Assembly: GCA_033807695.1 (NCBI GenBank)
Contig: CM066310.1
Location: 1,922,001 to 1,986,000 of the forward strand
Length of the DNA: 64,000 bases
Direction of reading: 5' to 3'
DNA from: Daedaleopsis sinensis
Lineage: Eukaryota > Basidiomycota > Agaricomycetes > Polyporales > Polyporaceae
Part shown: positions 35,295 through 47,581 of the stretch, piece by piece
How the letters are laid out: every line of letters begins with the position of its first letter
How positions within the stretch are numbered: the stretch's first letter is position 1
Program-made: the position numbers and the translations under genes
The notes under the pieces: generated by a model
What the model was told of the DNA's origin: nothing
What the model saw: the letters and a program-made list of their open reading frames with translations, nothing else
The model's database searches: none

Positions 35295-36393
35295 CATCAG
35301 GAAAAAAGGAAATCGACGTAGCCGCCAGCGGTGGCTATGTAGCGGCCGTAGCTGGAGTAGCCGCGCGCACGACCTCTGTAGTTCCCCGTAGCTAGCTGTA
35401 GCATCAGGAAATCACGAACATTGTAACTGTGCTACAAGATACATCTATAAACCGTAAACACATGTTAGAACACCTCCTTGAAGTTATAATCATATCAGAC
35501 AGTAGTTAGAGGTGTTTTCGTGGGCTTAGAAAAGCGTGGGAACTGTACAGTCATCCACCGGAGCCAGCGCTGAGTGCCAGCTCACGTCGTTTCGCAAAGT
35601 CCGTTCCTCCTCTCCTCCTCCTTACGCTCATGTCTAGCTGCCCCTCTTTACTCTGTGTTCTTGTCACCCTCTCTGCATACTGTGAGGACTGCCAACTGGC
35701 TGCACTGGGACTCTATCTGCCACTGTGAACTTGAAGCTTGCCCCGGGCCCTCTTGCTTACTGCGACTAGTACTACTCTGTGGCCTCCTCTCTGCTGGGCT
35801 CATTAAGGTATGTCCATGTCACTTGAATTTGTGTGCTGTCTGCTAGCCTAGCAAGTGGCGATGTAACTGCGAGCCCGGGTTATGGAGAGTTGAATGATTT
35901 TTGGGCCTACTCGACTCGATTGTCGACTAGGCCCGATTGTCATTCATGACCACCTATCCCTGGCTTGCATCTAGCATCCCCCGAGTCCCGAGAACTGTTC
36001 CCTATTCAGTTTCCGGTGATGAGCTACATGTAATAGCAGTGTTGATGCTCATGTGTATCCTAAATGCGCCCGGGTTTTAATACTATCTGTAGACATTGTG
36101 TAGTATATGGTCATAGATGTTTTATCTCATACTTGTCTATCGCCCGTTGTTCAATATATTTGATTGTTTGCTATCCTTATGACTCCTTTGTGCTCCCGTG
36201 TATAGCTGCATGTAAGAAATCCCCGGCAGGAAGGCTGAGACCAGCTATCTACGGCCGCTACAGGCCAACTACACAGCGCTACATAGATGCAAGTGAGCGC
36301 TACGGCGACTACTAAAAAGGGGACTTGTCTAAAGAACTACCAGAACTATGTAGACTACTGAGCACTACTTAGTCAAGCCTTTTTTTCCTGATG
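35295..36393. mobile_element. 1,099-bp non-autonomous inverted-repeat element in U2
   Basis: This is the copy of the element at the same unit position and with the same sequence by eye. It was therefore duplicated with the unit and not inserted independently. Confidence 0.9.
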
Positions 36394-36752
36394 CAAAGAG
36401 TGCAGCCCTCGCTCAAGACACTCCGAGTCCCTACTCGGTTCCTGTCAGTGAGGAGGCTGCTCGTAGTCTGGACCCAGTAGTGCCGATCAGAATTCCAGAG
36501 AAATGTCACACCGTCAGGGTGGTTATCCCGACTATCGTGTGCAGTTGTTCCGACTCCGGAGTCCTCCGAGTCGAGGGTACAAGCTCTCCAAGTCGGGCAC
36601 GCATTTCCCTAACAACAAGAAATCTGGTATTACAACAGAAATGTAATGCAAGACAGACAACACAAGACTTGTTCGCAAGCACGGCTCGGTCAATTAGTTA
36701 CAAATTGAGAAATGACGCAATGTCCCGTCCCAGAGCCGTGTCGCACACGCGC

Positions 36753-37375
36753 TCAGTCCACAATCGGGTCCTCCGGGTCCTCCGCGCCCTCGACAACATA
36801 CGCTGGTGTCTTCGGCCCAAGCTTCGGCTTGCCGTCGCGCCTGCGCCGAGGGCGAACGAACGTGCCCGTGGTGTTGCGCGGGGCCGTCTTGCGTTTGTGT
36901 GCGCAGAGAGGAGCCGGCGCGAACAGGTCCGGATAGTGCGCCGCGAGCTGTCGCTCGCTGTCCGTCACCGGCACGAACTTCAGGACCTTCTCGTCCCAGA
37001 GTTCCTGGAGACGGCGCAGGGTTGCAGTGCCACCCGTGACCTTGCTGAGGTTCGTGAAGGTGAGACCGCGCGGCCAGCCGACGAGTTGGTAGCCGTAGAC
37101 ACGGACGACAATGTCGTTGTAGTCCTCGAGCGTCCACCACATGGCCGCGAACGGGTCCCCGGTGCGATGCTCTAAGAAGCGAGACAGGTTCGAGATGGAT
37201 GCGGGGCAGGAAGGTCGCAAAGATACTCACTGAGATCGTCATCCATGACGGCACGCAAATCACCCCGCTTCTCAGAACGAGTGTCGCTGTACTGGGGCTT
37301 GTCGTCTGGAGGAGGAGGAGTGTAGACGACAGAGCTCCCGGTCTCCGGGTCGATGTAAGTGAATGTGAGCGGCAT
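36753..37375 (-). CDS. 187-aa two-exon protein, copy in U2
   Basis: Exons run 37375-37231 and 37171-36753, identical by eye to the U1 copy. Confidence 0.7.
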
Positions 37376-38215
37376 GGCAGGGAAGTGCGCAACTGCGAGT
37401 GTCAGGATGGCGTGAGACTCTGAGTCGATGCGGTCGGTTTAAATAGTACCGTACGGCGGACACCCTCGATCTGTAGACTACATAGTCCACCTGTAGCATA
37501 ACAAGGTTGAGTCAAACGATGCATAAGTACTCGAGATGTATGATGATTATAGTACGGACCGAGTATCCTACAATGTCTGAATTTGCGAGCTGGACTAGAA
37601 ATTATTGAGTATAATTTATTTATATGTTATCATACCCTCAGGCACTCTCCTTTCGCCCAGGTCCTGGGCCGACGACGAGTCCGATTGGCCTAGAGTTCTC
37701 TGCATCATAAGATTACAACCCGAATACATATGACTTCTGGATCACCCAGTTGCCTAGCCGTCCAGTCTGAGTCCTGTGTGCACCACCGGCACCAGATTGT
37801 AGCCTTTGCCCAACAATCGTTCAGCTTCTCGACCACAGATCGGAGAGCATGAACACGTACGAGGGGCGGTTGCTCCTCGATGTGCTCGCGGGTGCCATCG
37901 GACATGTGCCGGTGCGAAGTGCCGTTGCCAGTGATCGGCGACTTGGAAAAGCTGCGATTCGCTAGGCAGACATGAATGTTTGTGTATCCAATTAGAGCAG
38001 TATGCTGAAGACGGGAAAGTACGTACCATGAATGTTGACAGCCAGAACGGAAGTCCGACGAGCCCGGCGCGAGGTTATTTTGAGCGGGGGGCCGGCGAGT
38101 GCCGCTGCGAGCGCGCGCATCTGGAGACCCCATAAATACTAGAGTGTGGGGTGACTCAAGTCCTTCAGGCTCGCTCACCTCCCCCACTCACCTCCCCCAC
38201 TCACCACCCCTCCCG

Positions 38216-38749
38216 ATGTCCTCTCCTCGACGCTCGACACGGCCTCCTCGACGCTCGACACGTCGTGCTCGACGTCCACGTTGCCTGCTCACTGTCTCCC
38301 TCGACATCTGCGCCGGGACACTGCTCGACGTCGAACCTCTTCCACATCTACTCACCTCGTGAGCTGGACGAGTCCTCGTATTGTGAGTATTCATCTCGAG
38401 GCCATGAACGAGATACTTACTTGACTTCCCTTCTCCCGCCAGGCCCCATCATGATGGTACAGACCTGCTGCAACCCTTATTTAGGTCAGTTCTCATTGTC
38501 TTCATTCACTCAATGTTTCCGTACTCACCAGACGGACCGACAGGAACCGGGGCCACGACGTTTGCGGCATGTTACCGGTGCGTATTCCCATACATATTTG
38601 ATGTTCCACTATTGATGCTACATCCTTCCAGGTACACTTTCGTGGATCGTCGAGGCGAAAGGTCTACGATATCAGGTACGATCTCCGTTCATACTCAACA
38701 CGATCCACGTGTCTGACTGGTCGCTGGCGACAGGAACTTGTCCTCATGA
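38216..38749 (+). CDS. Possible five-exon small basic protein, copy in U2
   Basis: This has the same structure as the U1 copy, shifted by 10,748 bp, with no difference seen. Confidence 0.4.
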
Positions 38750-39469
38750 CACAGACGTCGGTGCTGATGTCCGGAAGCAGAAGGCCGAGCAGCGGAGCCG
38801 GACTCTCTGAGTCGGTCCAGCACTCGTCTGGTACGTCACTGTTGGCAGAGTCACGCTCGTATGGACTCGGCCTGATATATTTATGTGTTTGTGGATCCCA
38901 GGTTGTACAGCGCCGGTGTGATGGCCGACCGGAGACGTACGCGGGTCGTGTAAGATGTAGGATACTTAGTTAGAGCGTAGACATGCTTACCGGAGGGCAC
39001 AGTCGCTACTCGCAGAGGGAGGCAGGCCTGCCGGGGTCGGAGACGTTGTAGGGAGCACGGCGGTAGCAGGTACTTGATTAGTCCCGACCGGGTGGCGGGA
39101 GACGGACACGTGCGGTAGAGACCCGCGACAACCTTGAGGAACGAGCGATCGCCACTAGCGCACGAGGGGAGCCATCCTGGCAGTACCACGTGTACTGTAT
39201 TCCGGGTCCGGGGTGGTAGCAGAGCAGCGGGGACATACCTATAGACAGCCTGTGTATCGCCTGAGCATGATGTACTAGCTTACCATGATAGTTCAATGAA
39301 TATCTCAGATTTCATACAGCAGAGAGCGAAGGCACTCACACACGCTGGGATGGCCAATAGTGACTTACGCGGTCGTCTTGTAGGGACTCGACGTTGATGT
39401 TAGAATTACACAGAAGTACACAGTGCGAATGACACGTACATGTATACGCTAAGAAACTTGAACGACTCT

Positions 39470-39886
39470 CTACGAGTCGGTGTCCATGTCAGCGTCACAG
39501 ACTTCGTCCTTGTCTGCGTTAGCACATTCGGTAGCAGGTTGGTGGAGAGGTGAGCACGAGACACCGCTGCGCGCACCCATATCATTGCGCGAACGCGAGC
39601 ACACCAGAACAGTGTACGGCACCTTCTGGTCCACGTCTGCAATGTCGAGCTGCGGGAAGCTCTTCTGGTTGAACGCAATGCCGAACCAGTCCTCAAGCGA
39701 CCTATGCTCGTACATCGACATCGACGCGCCCAGCACGTCGGCAGCGTGCTTCACGACCGTCAGCGCGCGCCGCTTGATGCGCACAGAGCGCTGCCAGCTC
39801 TCGAGCACGGCGCCCGACGAGCTCAGAACGCGCCTTGGCGGGTGAGGTGCGCGCGCGCAGGGCGGCGACGTTAACTGTGTGAACAT
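39470..39886 (-). CDS. 138-aa ORF at the U2/U3 border
   Basis: This copy looks identical to that at 28722-29138, 10,748 bp further on. Confidence 0.45.
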   Translation of the reverse strand: MFTQLTSPPCARAPHPPRRVLSSSGAVLESWQRSVRIKRRALTVVKHAADVLGASMSMYEHRSLEDWFGIAFNQKSFPQLDIADVDQKVPYTVLVCSRSRNDMGARSGVSCSPLHQPATECANADKDEVCDADMDTDS

Positions 39887-42176
39887 TGAGGAGGTCAGTC
39901 ACGCATTCTATGATCTATCGAGCGAAGAGCATGGACGTACGCGCAGACGAGCTCGGTCGACACATCGTTCTTGCGCTCGCACATCGCAGATCGCGGGAGG
40001 GAGAGCATGCGATGGGGGAGCGCGGGCACGTCGCAACCACAGGCGCGGCGAAGATCAGCACCGTTCAGTCGCGCTGCGTGTTGGCTCGCAACACGCGGCT
40101 CGAAGACGTCGTACGCTAGGCGGCGGGGAGACGGACGGGAACACGATAGGGGTGAAGTCGACCTCCTCCGTGGGACCCACCTGAGAGCCCTCGGAGGACG
40201 ACTCGAATTGCGAGGACTCGGACTCGTCGATGTCCTCGATTTCCGGGGATGCCACGCTCGCCGCCTCCGTGTTGCATACCGGATCGCCGTTGGCATCCAC
40301 GACGGGGGTCGTCGCTCGGGACGGCGGCACCTCCTGGCTCGAGCGGTTGAACAAGACATGGCGCCACGCCGGCTGGAGGAAGTTGAAGACGGGCCCGAGC
40401 TCCTCGAACCCGCGCGTGCCGAGGAGAGAGACGTACGGCCGTGTTTGCACAGGGTCGGCGGAGAGGGACGTACGGATGGTGGTCTCAATGGACCGGGTGA
40501 TCTCCTCGATGTCTTCTGCGGACCGCCGGGGAACAGGCCGGGGCTGCTCGTCTTCGGCGATGGGGGCGGGGCGGGGAGAGGGCGATGGAGCGGGTGGGGA
40601 CGGTGGCGGGGGAGCGACTGCCTTCGACTTGCCTTTCGCTGAGCGGGCACGGGTGGTCGAGGCTTGTTTCTTGGTCGCGGCCCGCTTGCGCGGAGCCGCC
40701 GTGGTGGGGGCGGGAGCGTTGGGAGCAGCACTGAGTATCAGAAGGGCGAGCTCAGCGCATGGGAGGTATCATAGGGGGAGTAGAGGACATACACGTTGCT
40801 AGACGAAGCTGTTGGTTGGGCGTCCTTGCGACCCCGCTTGAGGGGAGGCGCCAGGACGGGAGCGGGGAGAGCGACGGGGACTTGGTTTGGGGGTTGGGCG
40901 ACGCTGGTTTGGGAGTCTGAGAACGGGGAACGCGATGTACGAGCGGGCGATGGACTTACACGTTGCTCGTCGACGCCTCGGCCGTAGCTACCGCCTGACT
41001 GGCGGTGTTCCGTCGGCGACGGCCAACCACCATTGACGCGACCTCGCCGAGGAATCGACCAGATCGCATCCTCATGGTTGGAGGAACGTCTGCCGCACCC
41101 GTCTGGGTCGCGTTATTCGCGACTGGGGGTGCGGCGGGGACGTTGTTAGTATTGCCTGAGAGCCTGGTTAGGTGTGGCCCAGGTTGAGATGTCCTAACCA
41201 GCGAGCACTCACCATTGTTGGCGCGGGTTGAGCTTCTGGTAACACGACGGGTGAACATGGTACTAGACAGTGAGGTGTGGTGTGGTAGGAGATATGAGAT
41301 GGGCGGGAGGAAATGCGCAGAGGGCACGGAGGACAAGTGTGGATGATGGTGGATGGTAAGAGGAAAGTGATGAGAGCCAGTAGGCGCCTCAACTGGTCCG
41401 GTTTTGAGCAACAATAAGCGAGGCCATCGGCCGGCCCTTGCACAATGCGCCGGCGCCTAAACCATGCTTCTTCGGGCGGAGTGGGCCACCCTCGCTGGCT
41501 CGCTGCTTCTAGGGTACTAGCATTTCGCATAGCCTTAACAGAGAGCTCAAAGCTCTGTAGTTGTATTCTAGAGGCTGTAAAAGTGTGCCGCAAGTCTGTG
41601 CGTTCACGGCTTTGGCAGCTGTCGGAGGTTCAAATGAGTCGGACTCGTCCGGCGGGTCTAGGCAGCATGACAACTCACCGGCGTCCGTCCGTACGGTCTT
41701 CATCCGGATATACTCTCTATCCCTCACTTTTTCATCGCACTACACTGTGAAAGCACTCACAAGCGCTGTCGTCCGTCGATCGATTCGCAATGGCCTCCTG
41801 TCCTATAGCATTGTGGAGGTGGGTCTGAGCAAGTAAGTATTAACCTCATGTCATCCTCATTTACACGACGACATCCCGATACTGCAAGCGAAAGCGCATG
41901 ACAACGCCACTCCGGTATCGCTTTCGCTTTCGCTTTGGCTGAGCCTGGACCATCGGGTGCGGGTGTTGGTAGACAGTCTGCACGGACCTGTTCAGAGTAG
42001 TTCTCGCCGTGCCTGTGTTACTAGTCTGGACAAAGGAGCTGCCTAAGAGGTCTGAGGGTCGGTTCTTGTCGGTTTCGTTGTTCCGCCGACGAGGAACAAG
42101 GGCGTCGTCATCCTACGTAGCAGCACTGCCACTGAAGTCTCGTATCGCCCCCGCCTCCCGGTCCGGACGGGACGGG
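39566..42176. repeat. Tandem array copy U3 (truncated at its right end)
   Basis: This matches the first 2.6 kb of U2 and stops matching after the GGACGGGACGGG run near 42176. It agrees with U2 for about the first 1.1 kb and then shows private changes (for example near 40707, 40739, 40775, 41362, 41426 and 41473, and indels at 41913-41955). It contains a complete copy of the 342-aa gene. This is the right edge of the array. Confidence 0.9.
40055..41258 (-). CDS. 342-aa low-complexity protein, array copy in U3
   Basis: This is a third copy with the same exon plan. It carries private substitutions in and around exon 4 (near 40707, 40739 and 40775) that do not break the frame. It lies in the truncated last unit, so it is the only copy without the rest of the unit downstream. 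Confidence 0.65.
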
Positions 42177-42319
42177 ACAGGAGGAGCGCCCGGTATTCCG
42201 ACTGGACAAGTACGACCCGTTCGTCCATCGTCTCGACGACCATCTCAGACAACGCAGCCATCCAGTGGTCTATTCTGCCTGTCTTTCTATGGGTGATACG
42301 TCTGGGAATTACTTGTATA

Positions 42320-43205
42320 TGACCTTCGAGGAGATCTGCGCTTGTCGCGATGGGCTCTGCAACTGGCACTCAGTACGGCTACCACTACTTGTACCGCATC
42401 GCTGGCAAGAAAACTGCACAACGCCGCCATGTGCAACATCTTGCTCCCGAATATAGCTCTATGCTATAGAACGAGTTACCGCAGTCCTCCAATATTAGGG
42501 AGACGAGAACAAACGCAGAGTATCATCGCAGGCGGGGTTCCGCCGGTGCGTACGAGAGGAGTCGCGAGTCATGGTATAGCCGAGTGCGGTAGCTTGCGGT
42601 GACGCCACTCCCATCCTACCTTGTCATCACACCACCCGTCAAAGCTACTAAAGCTGCAGCTCGCCACTGTATAGCGCTACCTCACTTGACCTAGGACCAG
42701 TACCCCAAGACTGCTTTCCCATCCATGTTCACGTTCGCAATGCTCTCCACTTCAACGGACGTCTTAATTGCTAGCTTTGCTTCCATAGATGATGTCTCCT
42801 TCAAGCTGTCGCGATGGGCTCAGTAACGTACTCAGTACGGCTACCGCTACACCTGTGCTGCATCGCTGGCAAGAGGCGGCAACACAACGCAGCGATGCGC
42901 AGCTGAGCCTTCTTGTTCTTGATTGAGGACAAAGAAAGAACAGAACTCCGCCAGTGCGCACGAGAGCTCGCGAGTCATGGTACAGTCTACTGCGGTAGCT
43001 TGCGGTAAGTGCCGCTACTCCCTTTGTGCCACCACGCCACTCGTGAAAGCTAATAAAGCTGCAGCTCGCCGCCGCTGAAGCGCTATCTCCACTTGATCTC
43101 GTACCAGTACCTGCCCGTATCCACAACAAGACTGCTTTTCCATCCATGTTCACGCTCGCAATGCTCTCAGCTTGGTCGGACGTACTTGCTAGCTTTGCTT
43201 GTACT
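42320..43205. repeat. Diverged local tandem duplication beside the array end
   Basis: 42343-42783 and 42807-43200 share blocks in the same order: TGTCGCGATGGGCTC, CTCAGTACGGCTACC, GCATCGCTGGCAAGA, CGCGAGTCATGGTA, GCGGTAGCTTGCGGT, AAAGCTGCAGCTCGCC, CCATCCATGTTCACG and GCTAGCTTTGCTT. Offsets fall from 464 to 418 bp because of indels. No gene was recognised in either copy. Confidence 0.8.
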
Positions 43206-43283
43206 GCTCTCATGCTGGTCTTTGCGCGGTATGTTCATCGCTTGTGGTCTCGGCCCAAGCTCGGATTCCGACTCTCATTATCA

Positions 43284-44176
43284 TGAAACGCAGGCAGCTC
43301 TGTCGCGCCTTCCAGTACGCCAGCAAGGTGCTCTTCAACGACGACCCCGTGGCGAATGTGGTCTCCGGTATGTGCATCTTCCCGAAGGTCACACCCCATT
43401 ATCTTCATAGCAATCATCACTCAGCGCCGTCTGCTTCGACTAAATCCGAGTCAGTCTATCCCGCGACGCCTGAGCAGGATGAAAGTTTTCGTATCGCAAT
43501 GGAGTTCACCGATGGTATGTGCGCTATGCCCTTGCCCCCAACTCGGCGCCCTGACCTACTTCCAGCCCTTGTGCGCCTTGCGTACGACGTCTTCGAGCCG
43601 CGTGTCGCGAGACAACACGCAGCGCGCCTGAACGGCACTGATCCTCGCCGCGGCCGCGACTGCGGAGTGCCCGCACAGTATCGAGGCCCCGGCACGCTCT
43701 CCCTCCCGCGATCGGACATGTGCGAGCGCGAGAACGATGCGTCGAGCGAGTCTGCGTGTACGTCCATGCTTTCTGCGCCATAGCATAGCCCCGAACGTAT
43801 CATTGACCTCCCCAACGTTAACACAGTCCAGATCGCCGCCCCGCGCGCGCCCGCACGCCTCACGCGCCAAGGCGCATTCCACGGGGCATCGCACGCCGAC
43901 GAGGTCTTCGACGCATGCTGGTGGCTGCACCCGCGCATGGACACGGCGAGCTCGTCGGGCGCGGTGCTTGAGAGCTGGATGCGCGCGGTGCGCATCAAGC
44001 GGCGCGCACTGACGGTCGTGAAGCCCGCGGACGTGCTGGGCGCGTCGATGTACGAAGATCGGCCGCTTGAGGACCGCTTCCACATCGCGTTCCAGAAGAG
44101 CTTCCCGCAGTTTGATATTGCGGACGCGGACGAGGATGTGCCGTACACTGTTTGGCCTGGCTATGGCTCTTGGTGA
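43284..44176 (+). pseudogene. Inverted, diverged relative of the unit's 138-aa ORF region
   Basis: The plus strand here matches the minus strand of the unit: LAYDVFEPRV and QHAARLNG at 43570-43640 (unit: about 18540-18625), then VLESWMRAVRIKRRALTVV, LGASMYEDRPLEDRF and IADADEDVPYTV at 43965-44150. The second part is one open frame from about 43800 to TGA 44174-44176, preceded by LPNVNTVQIAAPRAPARLT and FDACWWLHPRMD, which the unit copies have lost. A stop separates the two parts. An ATG at 43284 starts an unrelated-looking frame (MKRRQLCRAFQYASKVLF). It is either a fragment of an ancestral gene or a gene whose exons I cannot join. Confidence 0.6.
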
Positions 44177-44559
44177 GTCTGTGAGAGCTCGAGTGGGCCA
44201 CTGGTGCCGCCGCCCTGCGCGATCGGACGCTAGCGATTCTGCTATGTCTCTGTATCTCTACTTCTTTCTGCTGAGCTGTAGGACAGTACTCGTACCTGCT
44301 ATTTGTGGTTCTTGTACCTGTTTTGTCGCGCCGGCATTAATGTAACAGTATAATATGCACTACGAGGGTGTGCACCGTGGACGGTGCCAATGCTACACAG
44401 CCTGCGCTAATAGCTTCCGTATGGGGAAATGCGCGGAATCCAGGGCGTCGGGTGAGTTCACTGTCGGCGTTCGTCCCCATCTTGCCTCCTCTCTACTCCT
44501 CCTCTCTCCTCCTCCTCCTCCCCCCCCAAGGGTCTAGCTAGGTCTCAGAGCTGCCCGCG
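44177..44559. other. Intergenic region upstream of the cyclodeaminase gene
   Basis: It ends in a pyrimidine-rich tract (44480-44530) just before the ATG, typical of mushroom promoters. No gene seen. Confidence 0.45.
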
Positions 44560-46326
44560 ATGTCTCTCCTAGTTCTCTCAGCCTCCGACGTCTCCAAGGT
44601 CACCTCCCGCTTCAGCCCGGACGAGCTCGTCGACCTAATGGCGGACGTCTTCGCCCGCCTCTCCGCCTCCGAGCCCGGCATCGTCCAGCCACACCGCACC
44701 GCAGTCAGCACAGAGCATCACACGGCGCTATTCATGCCCTCGCGCATCGCGTCCGCGACGGGGGGCACGACGCTGAAGGTCGTGTCGGTCCCGAGGGCGC
44801 ACGCCCCGGAGGAGGTGCGCGCGCGGGGGCTGCCCGCGAGCACGATCGTGGTCGACGAGCGGGCGGGGCATGTGAAGGCGATTGTGAATGCGAGGCTGCT
44901 CACTGCGTTGAGGAATGCTGCGGGTGCGTACTGTGCTTCCTCGGTCGTGTGTATGCGCTGTGCAATGTCGGACTGGGGATTCTCTAGTGCTGGATCTGAT
45001 GGTGGGGACATCTATACCTACGCCGCTGTAGCGTCCTTGCTGGGTATCCTCTTGTGTCGCCAGAGTTGCGATATATGTGCCCTGCGCGACGAACAGGTGG
45101 GTCAGATGGGCGGATGGCTACCCCGTCGTTAAGTCTGGACGGTGCAGGCTTGGCTCGTCCTGTCATTCGATTCAAGTGACGAACTTCTGCCTCTGGGCTA
45201 TGGGTGCAGAGTACGACGAACCAGAGAAGTTCTCGACTGAGTGTTGAAGCTCGCTAGTGACTGGTTTCTGTCCCAAACATATCTCGGATGGTATTAGGAC
45301 TGGGCAAGAAGACGGGAGACATGGCGACAGCCCTGCCTCGGATGTATCTGCGACGCTCACTGGCACCCTTTTCTTATCTGCGTGTCCTGCTGTGTCAGGC
45401 GCATCTGGACGTTCCTTGTGTTTGCCTGTTCAACAGCTGAAACACCACCACCGCTCTCTAGGCTCCCTTCTGGCGACTCGCCTGCTTCGGGACAAGTCGG
45501 CGTCACCGACCAGCATCGTCGCTATCGGCGCTGGGGCACAGATTCAAGCACACCTCTCACTATTCCTCACCGCGTACCCGTCCATCCGGACCTGCACGAT
45601 CTTCAATCGCTCTCAGAACGCCCGTGTCGCCTCCCTTCGCGAACGCATAGCTGCCTCATTTCCACACGTGCAGACAGAGGTAGGCTTGCTCGCGCCCTCC
45701 GAAGGACACACTGGGCCGAGCCTCAAGGACGCCATTGGGGGGGCTAGCATCATCATCACGGCGACCTCCTCGACCTCGCCCCTCTTCCCATCTCACTATG
45801 TTCGCGCGGGCACACATCTGTGTCTCATCGGATCGTACAAGCCCGAGATGTCAGTGCGCCCCCGCCTCACCTGAGGCTCTGTCCTCGTCTCACCAAACAT
45901 CCCTGCCAGGCACGAAATCGACACGGACCTCATCAAGCGCACGGCGCGGGTCGTCGTGGACCAGAAGTCCGCATGCTTGGTCAGTCCGTTGCTCCTGCGC
46001 GTATCATCTCCCTGCTGAACACCCAAGTGGGGGCCAACACACAGGCCGAAGCCGGGGAGCTGATCTCTGCTGGATGTACTGCGTCGGACCTGGTTGAGCT
46101 CGGGGAGCTGATCGACCTTGTCCCGCAGAACGCGGAGAGCGCGTGGACTCCTCGCGCGGACGCTGTACAACAAGTACGGCAGAGTGGGGACGTCACGATC
46201 TTCAAGTCGGTCGGCGTCGGCGTGCAGGACGTGGCCATCGCGTGCGCGGTCATGAACCGCGCTGTCAAGGATGGGATCGGGAATACGATTGAGGACTACG
46301 ATACAGAACTTGCTGATGGGGCGTAA
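44560..46326 (+). CDS. Ornithine cyclodeaminase/mu-crystallin family protein, 367 aa
   Basis: Exons run 44560-44923, 45462-45849, 45910-45979 and 46045-46326, in one frame to TAA. The family is NAD(P)-dependent: cyclodeaminases turn ornithine into proline, while other members reduce cyclic imines or oxidise amino acids. Seen in order: an N-terminal dimerisation part (LSASDV, TALFMPSRI), the substrate region with VKAIVNARLLTALRNAAGS, the Rossmann fold with VAIGAGAQIQAHL (about 150), and SILITATSS-like IIITATSSTSPLF followed by HLCLIGSYKPEM. Length fits the family. Intron 1 is 538 nt, far longer than others in the window, though the splice restores AAGS exactly. The specific substrate cannot be told. 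Confidence 0.85.
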
Positions 46327-47581
46327 CCCTGCAGGCGCGATTATCGTGTAAGGATGTATACGGATAGAGGGCTATACGCATCGTAAGTGGCTTACATGAA
46401 AATCCATCGACAAAGCGACGCTGATGTCGACCCGTTCCTCAGGTAGTCATCGTGGGTAGTGGATGCCTCCCTCGCCACGGTCGACATTCGTGCTGTGATA
46501 TGTGAATAGATTACATCCTGTCTCGGCTTCCGAGTGCACCCTGTGGACGAATACGCACATACTCCAAGGTACACGGACGCTAATAGGTTTGTCAGGTATG
46601 AGAACTCGCCGGTGTTACATACGCTATTGGTACCAGAATAACATCAGCCGATAGGTTGAAGCGTTGGTGTAGATCTTCGTTGAAGAGTACTTATCTTACA
46701 TGAATACTCGGAAGCGACGTCGACAGGAGACATTACTGCGAATCGCGAAGATGGCCCTCTTGCAGAACGTCGTGGACCTGTGGTAGAACCAACATACCGC
46801 GAGTGCTGCAAGCTCACACAGTGGGCGTATCCGAAGCAGTCGGCTTGTCGATCCCTGTCGGGCCGTGATCACTACGGGGAACAGCACGATGGGGATCGCC
46901 AGGTTGCACAGCACAGCGGCAGCGGCGTCGGGCTGGAGGGCGCCCCCTAACATCATCATACCTCTCGCCAGCCGATGAGAGCATCAACGACTAATATTTA
47001 AATCCTCGTAACGATGGTGCATTGGTTACGGACCAGTGTGGCGCTCAGTTTTCACTGCGGACTCGGAGAACGGAGAGTCACGCCTGCCGTCCTCCGCGAC
47101 TTTTTTGACATGTACAACAGGCCTTAAGGCCTGTGCACGTATAGTCTACGATCCAACTGCGACTTGTGGAAACACGCGAATTGACTCGTGAGTAGAACTG
47201 CTGCTGCGCTCGCATCTTTGCAAATGCCCATTCAATTGATGCATTTTGCGTGCGTCCTTCAAAAGGATGGATCTTCGCTGCGCCCTAGGCAGGGGCTACG
47301 ACCTCCATGGACTTATCTCTCTCCATACTCTGTCACTTCGGCGCAGAAGGCTTCCTGTTTACCTACCCGTCCGATCTGGCATCAGTACTATGCGCAGGGT
47401 TCAGGGTATACGGCTCCCGGTCGTGCGCAGGTGATGATGGGTAGACAGACCACGGAAGTCATCGTTCTTGACTCATAGTACAAGAAAGTCTCACACAAGC
47501 AGTACATACTGGTAGTCGCTGATGAAACGCCGAGAAGGACATACTAATGAGACACCATGTTTGCCCGATTCCGCTCTCCGC
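46327..47581. other. Intergenic region; possible membrane-protein fragment on the minus strand
   Basis: At 46696-46959 the minus strand encodes a hydrophobic stretch (AVLCNLAIPIVLFPVVITA) followed by a basic, then Leu/Ala-rich part. It looks like one or two membrane segments of a broken or multi-exon gene. The rest has no coding look. An inverted TAAGGCCT/AGGCCTTA motif lies near 47121. Confidence 0.3.

Larger units (their letters stand above)
28818..39565. repeat. Tandem array copy U2 (complete unit, 10,748 bp)
   Basis: This is a second full unit at an offset of exactly 10,748 bp from U1, with the same gene order and the same inserted 1.1-kb element. Its left border (28811-28830) reads straight through the sequence that the transposon interrupts at 5259/18070, so it is an empty site. 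Long near-identity means either a very recent duplication, ongoing homogenisation, or an assembly duplication. Confidence 0.95.

Noticed and set aside
1..42176. rDNA or telomere-associated array
   Set aside because: No rRNA-like sequence and no telomeric repeats were seen; the unit encodes proteins.
44990..45130. Extension of cyclodeaminase exon 1 through an open frame
   Set aside because: The extension breaks the conserved AAGS-LLATRL junction, which the 538-nt intron restores.
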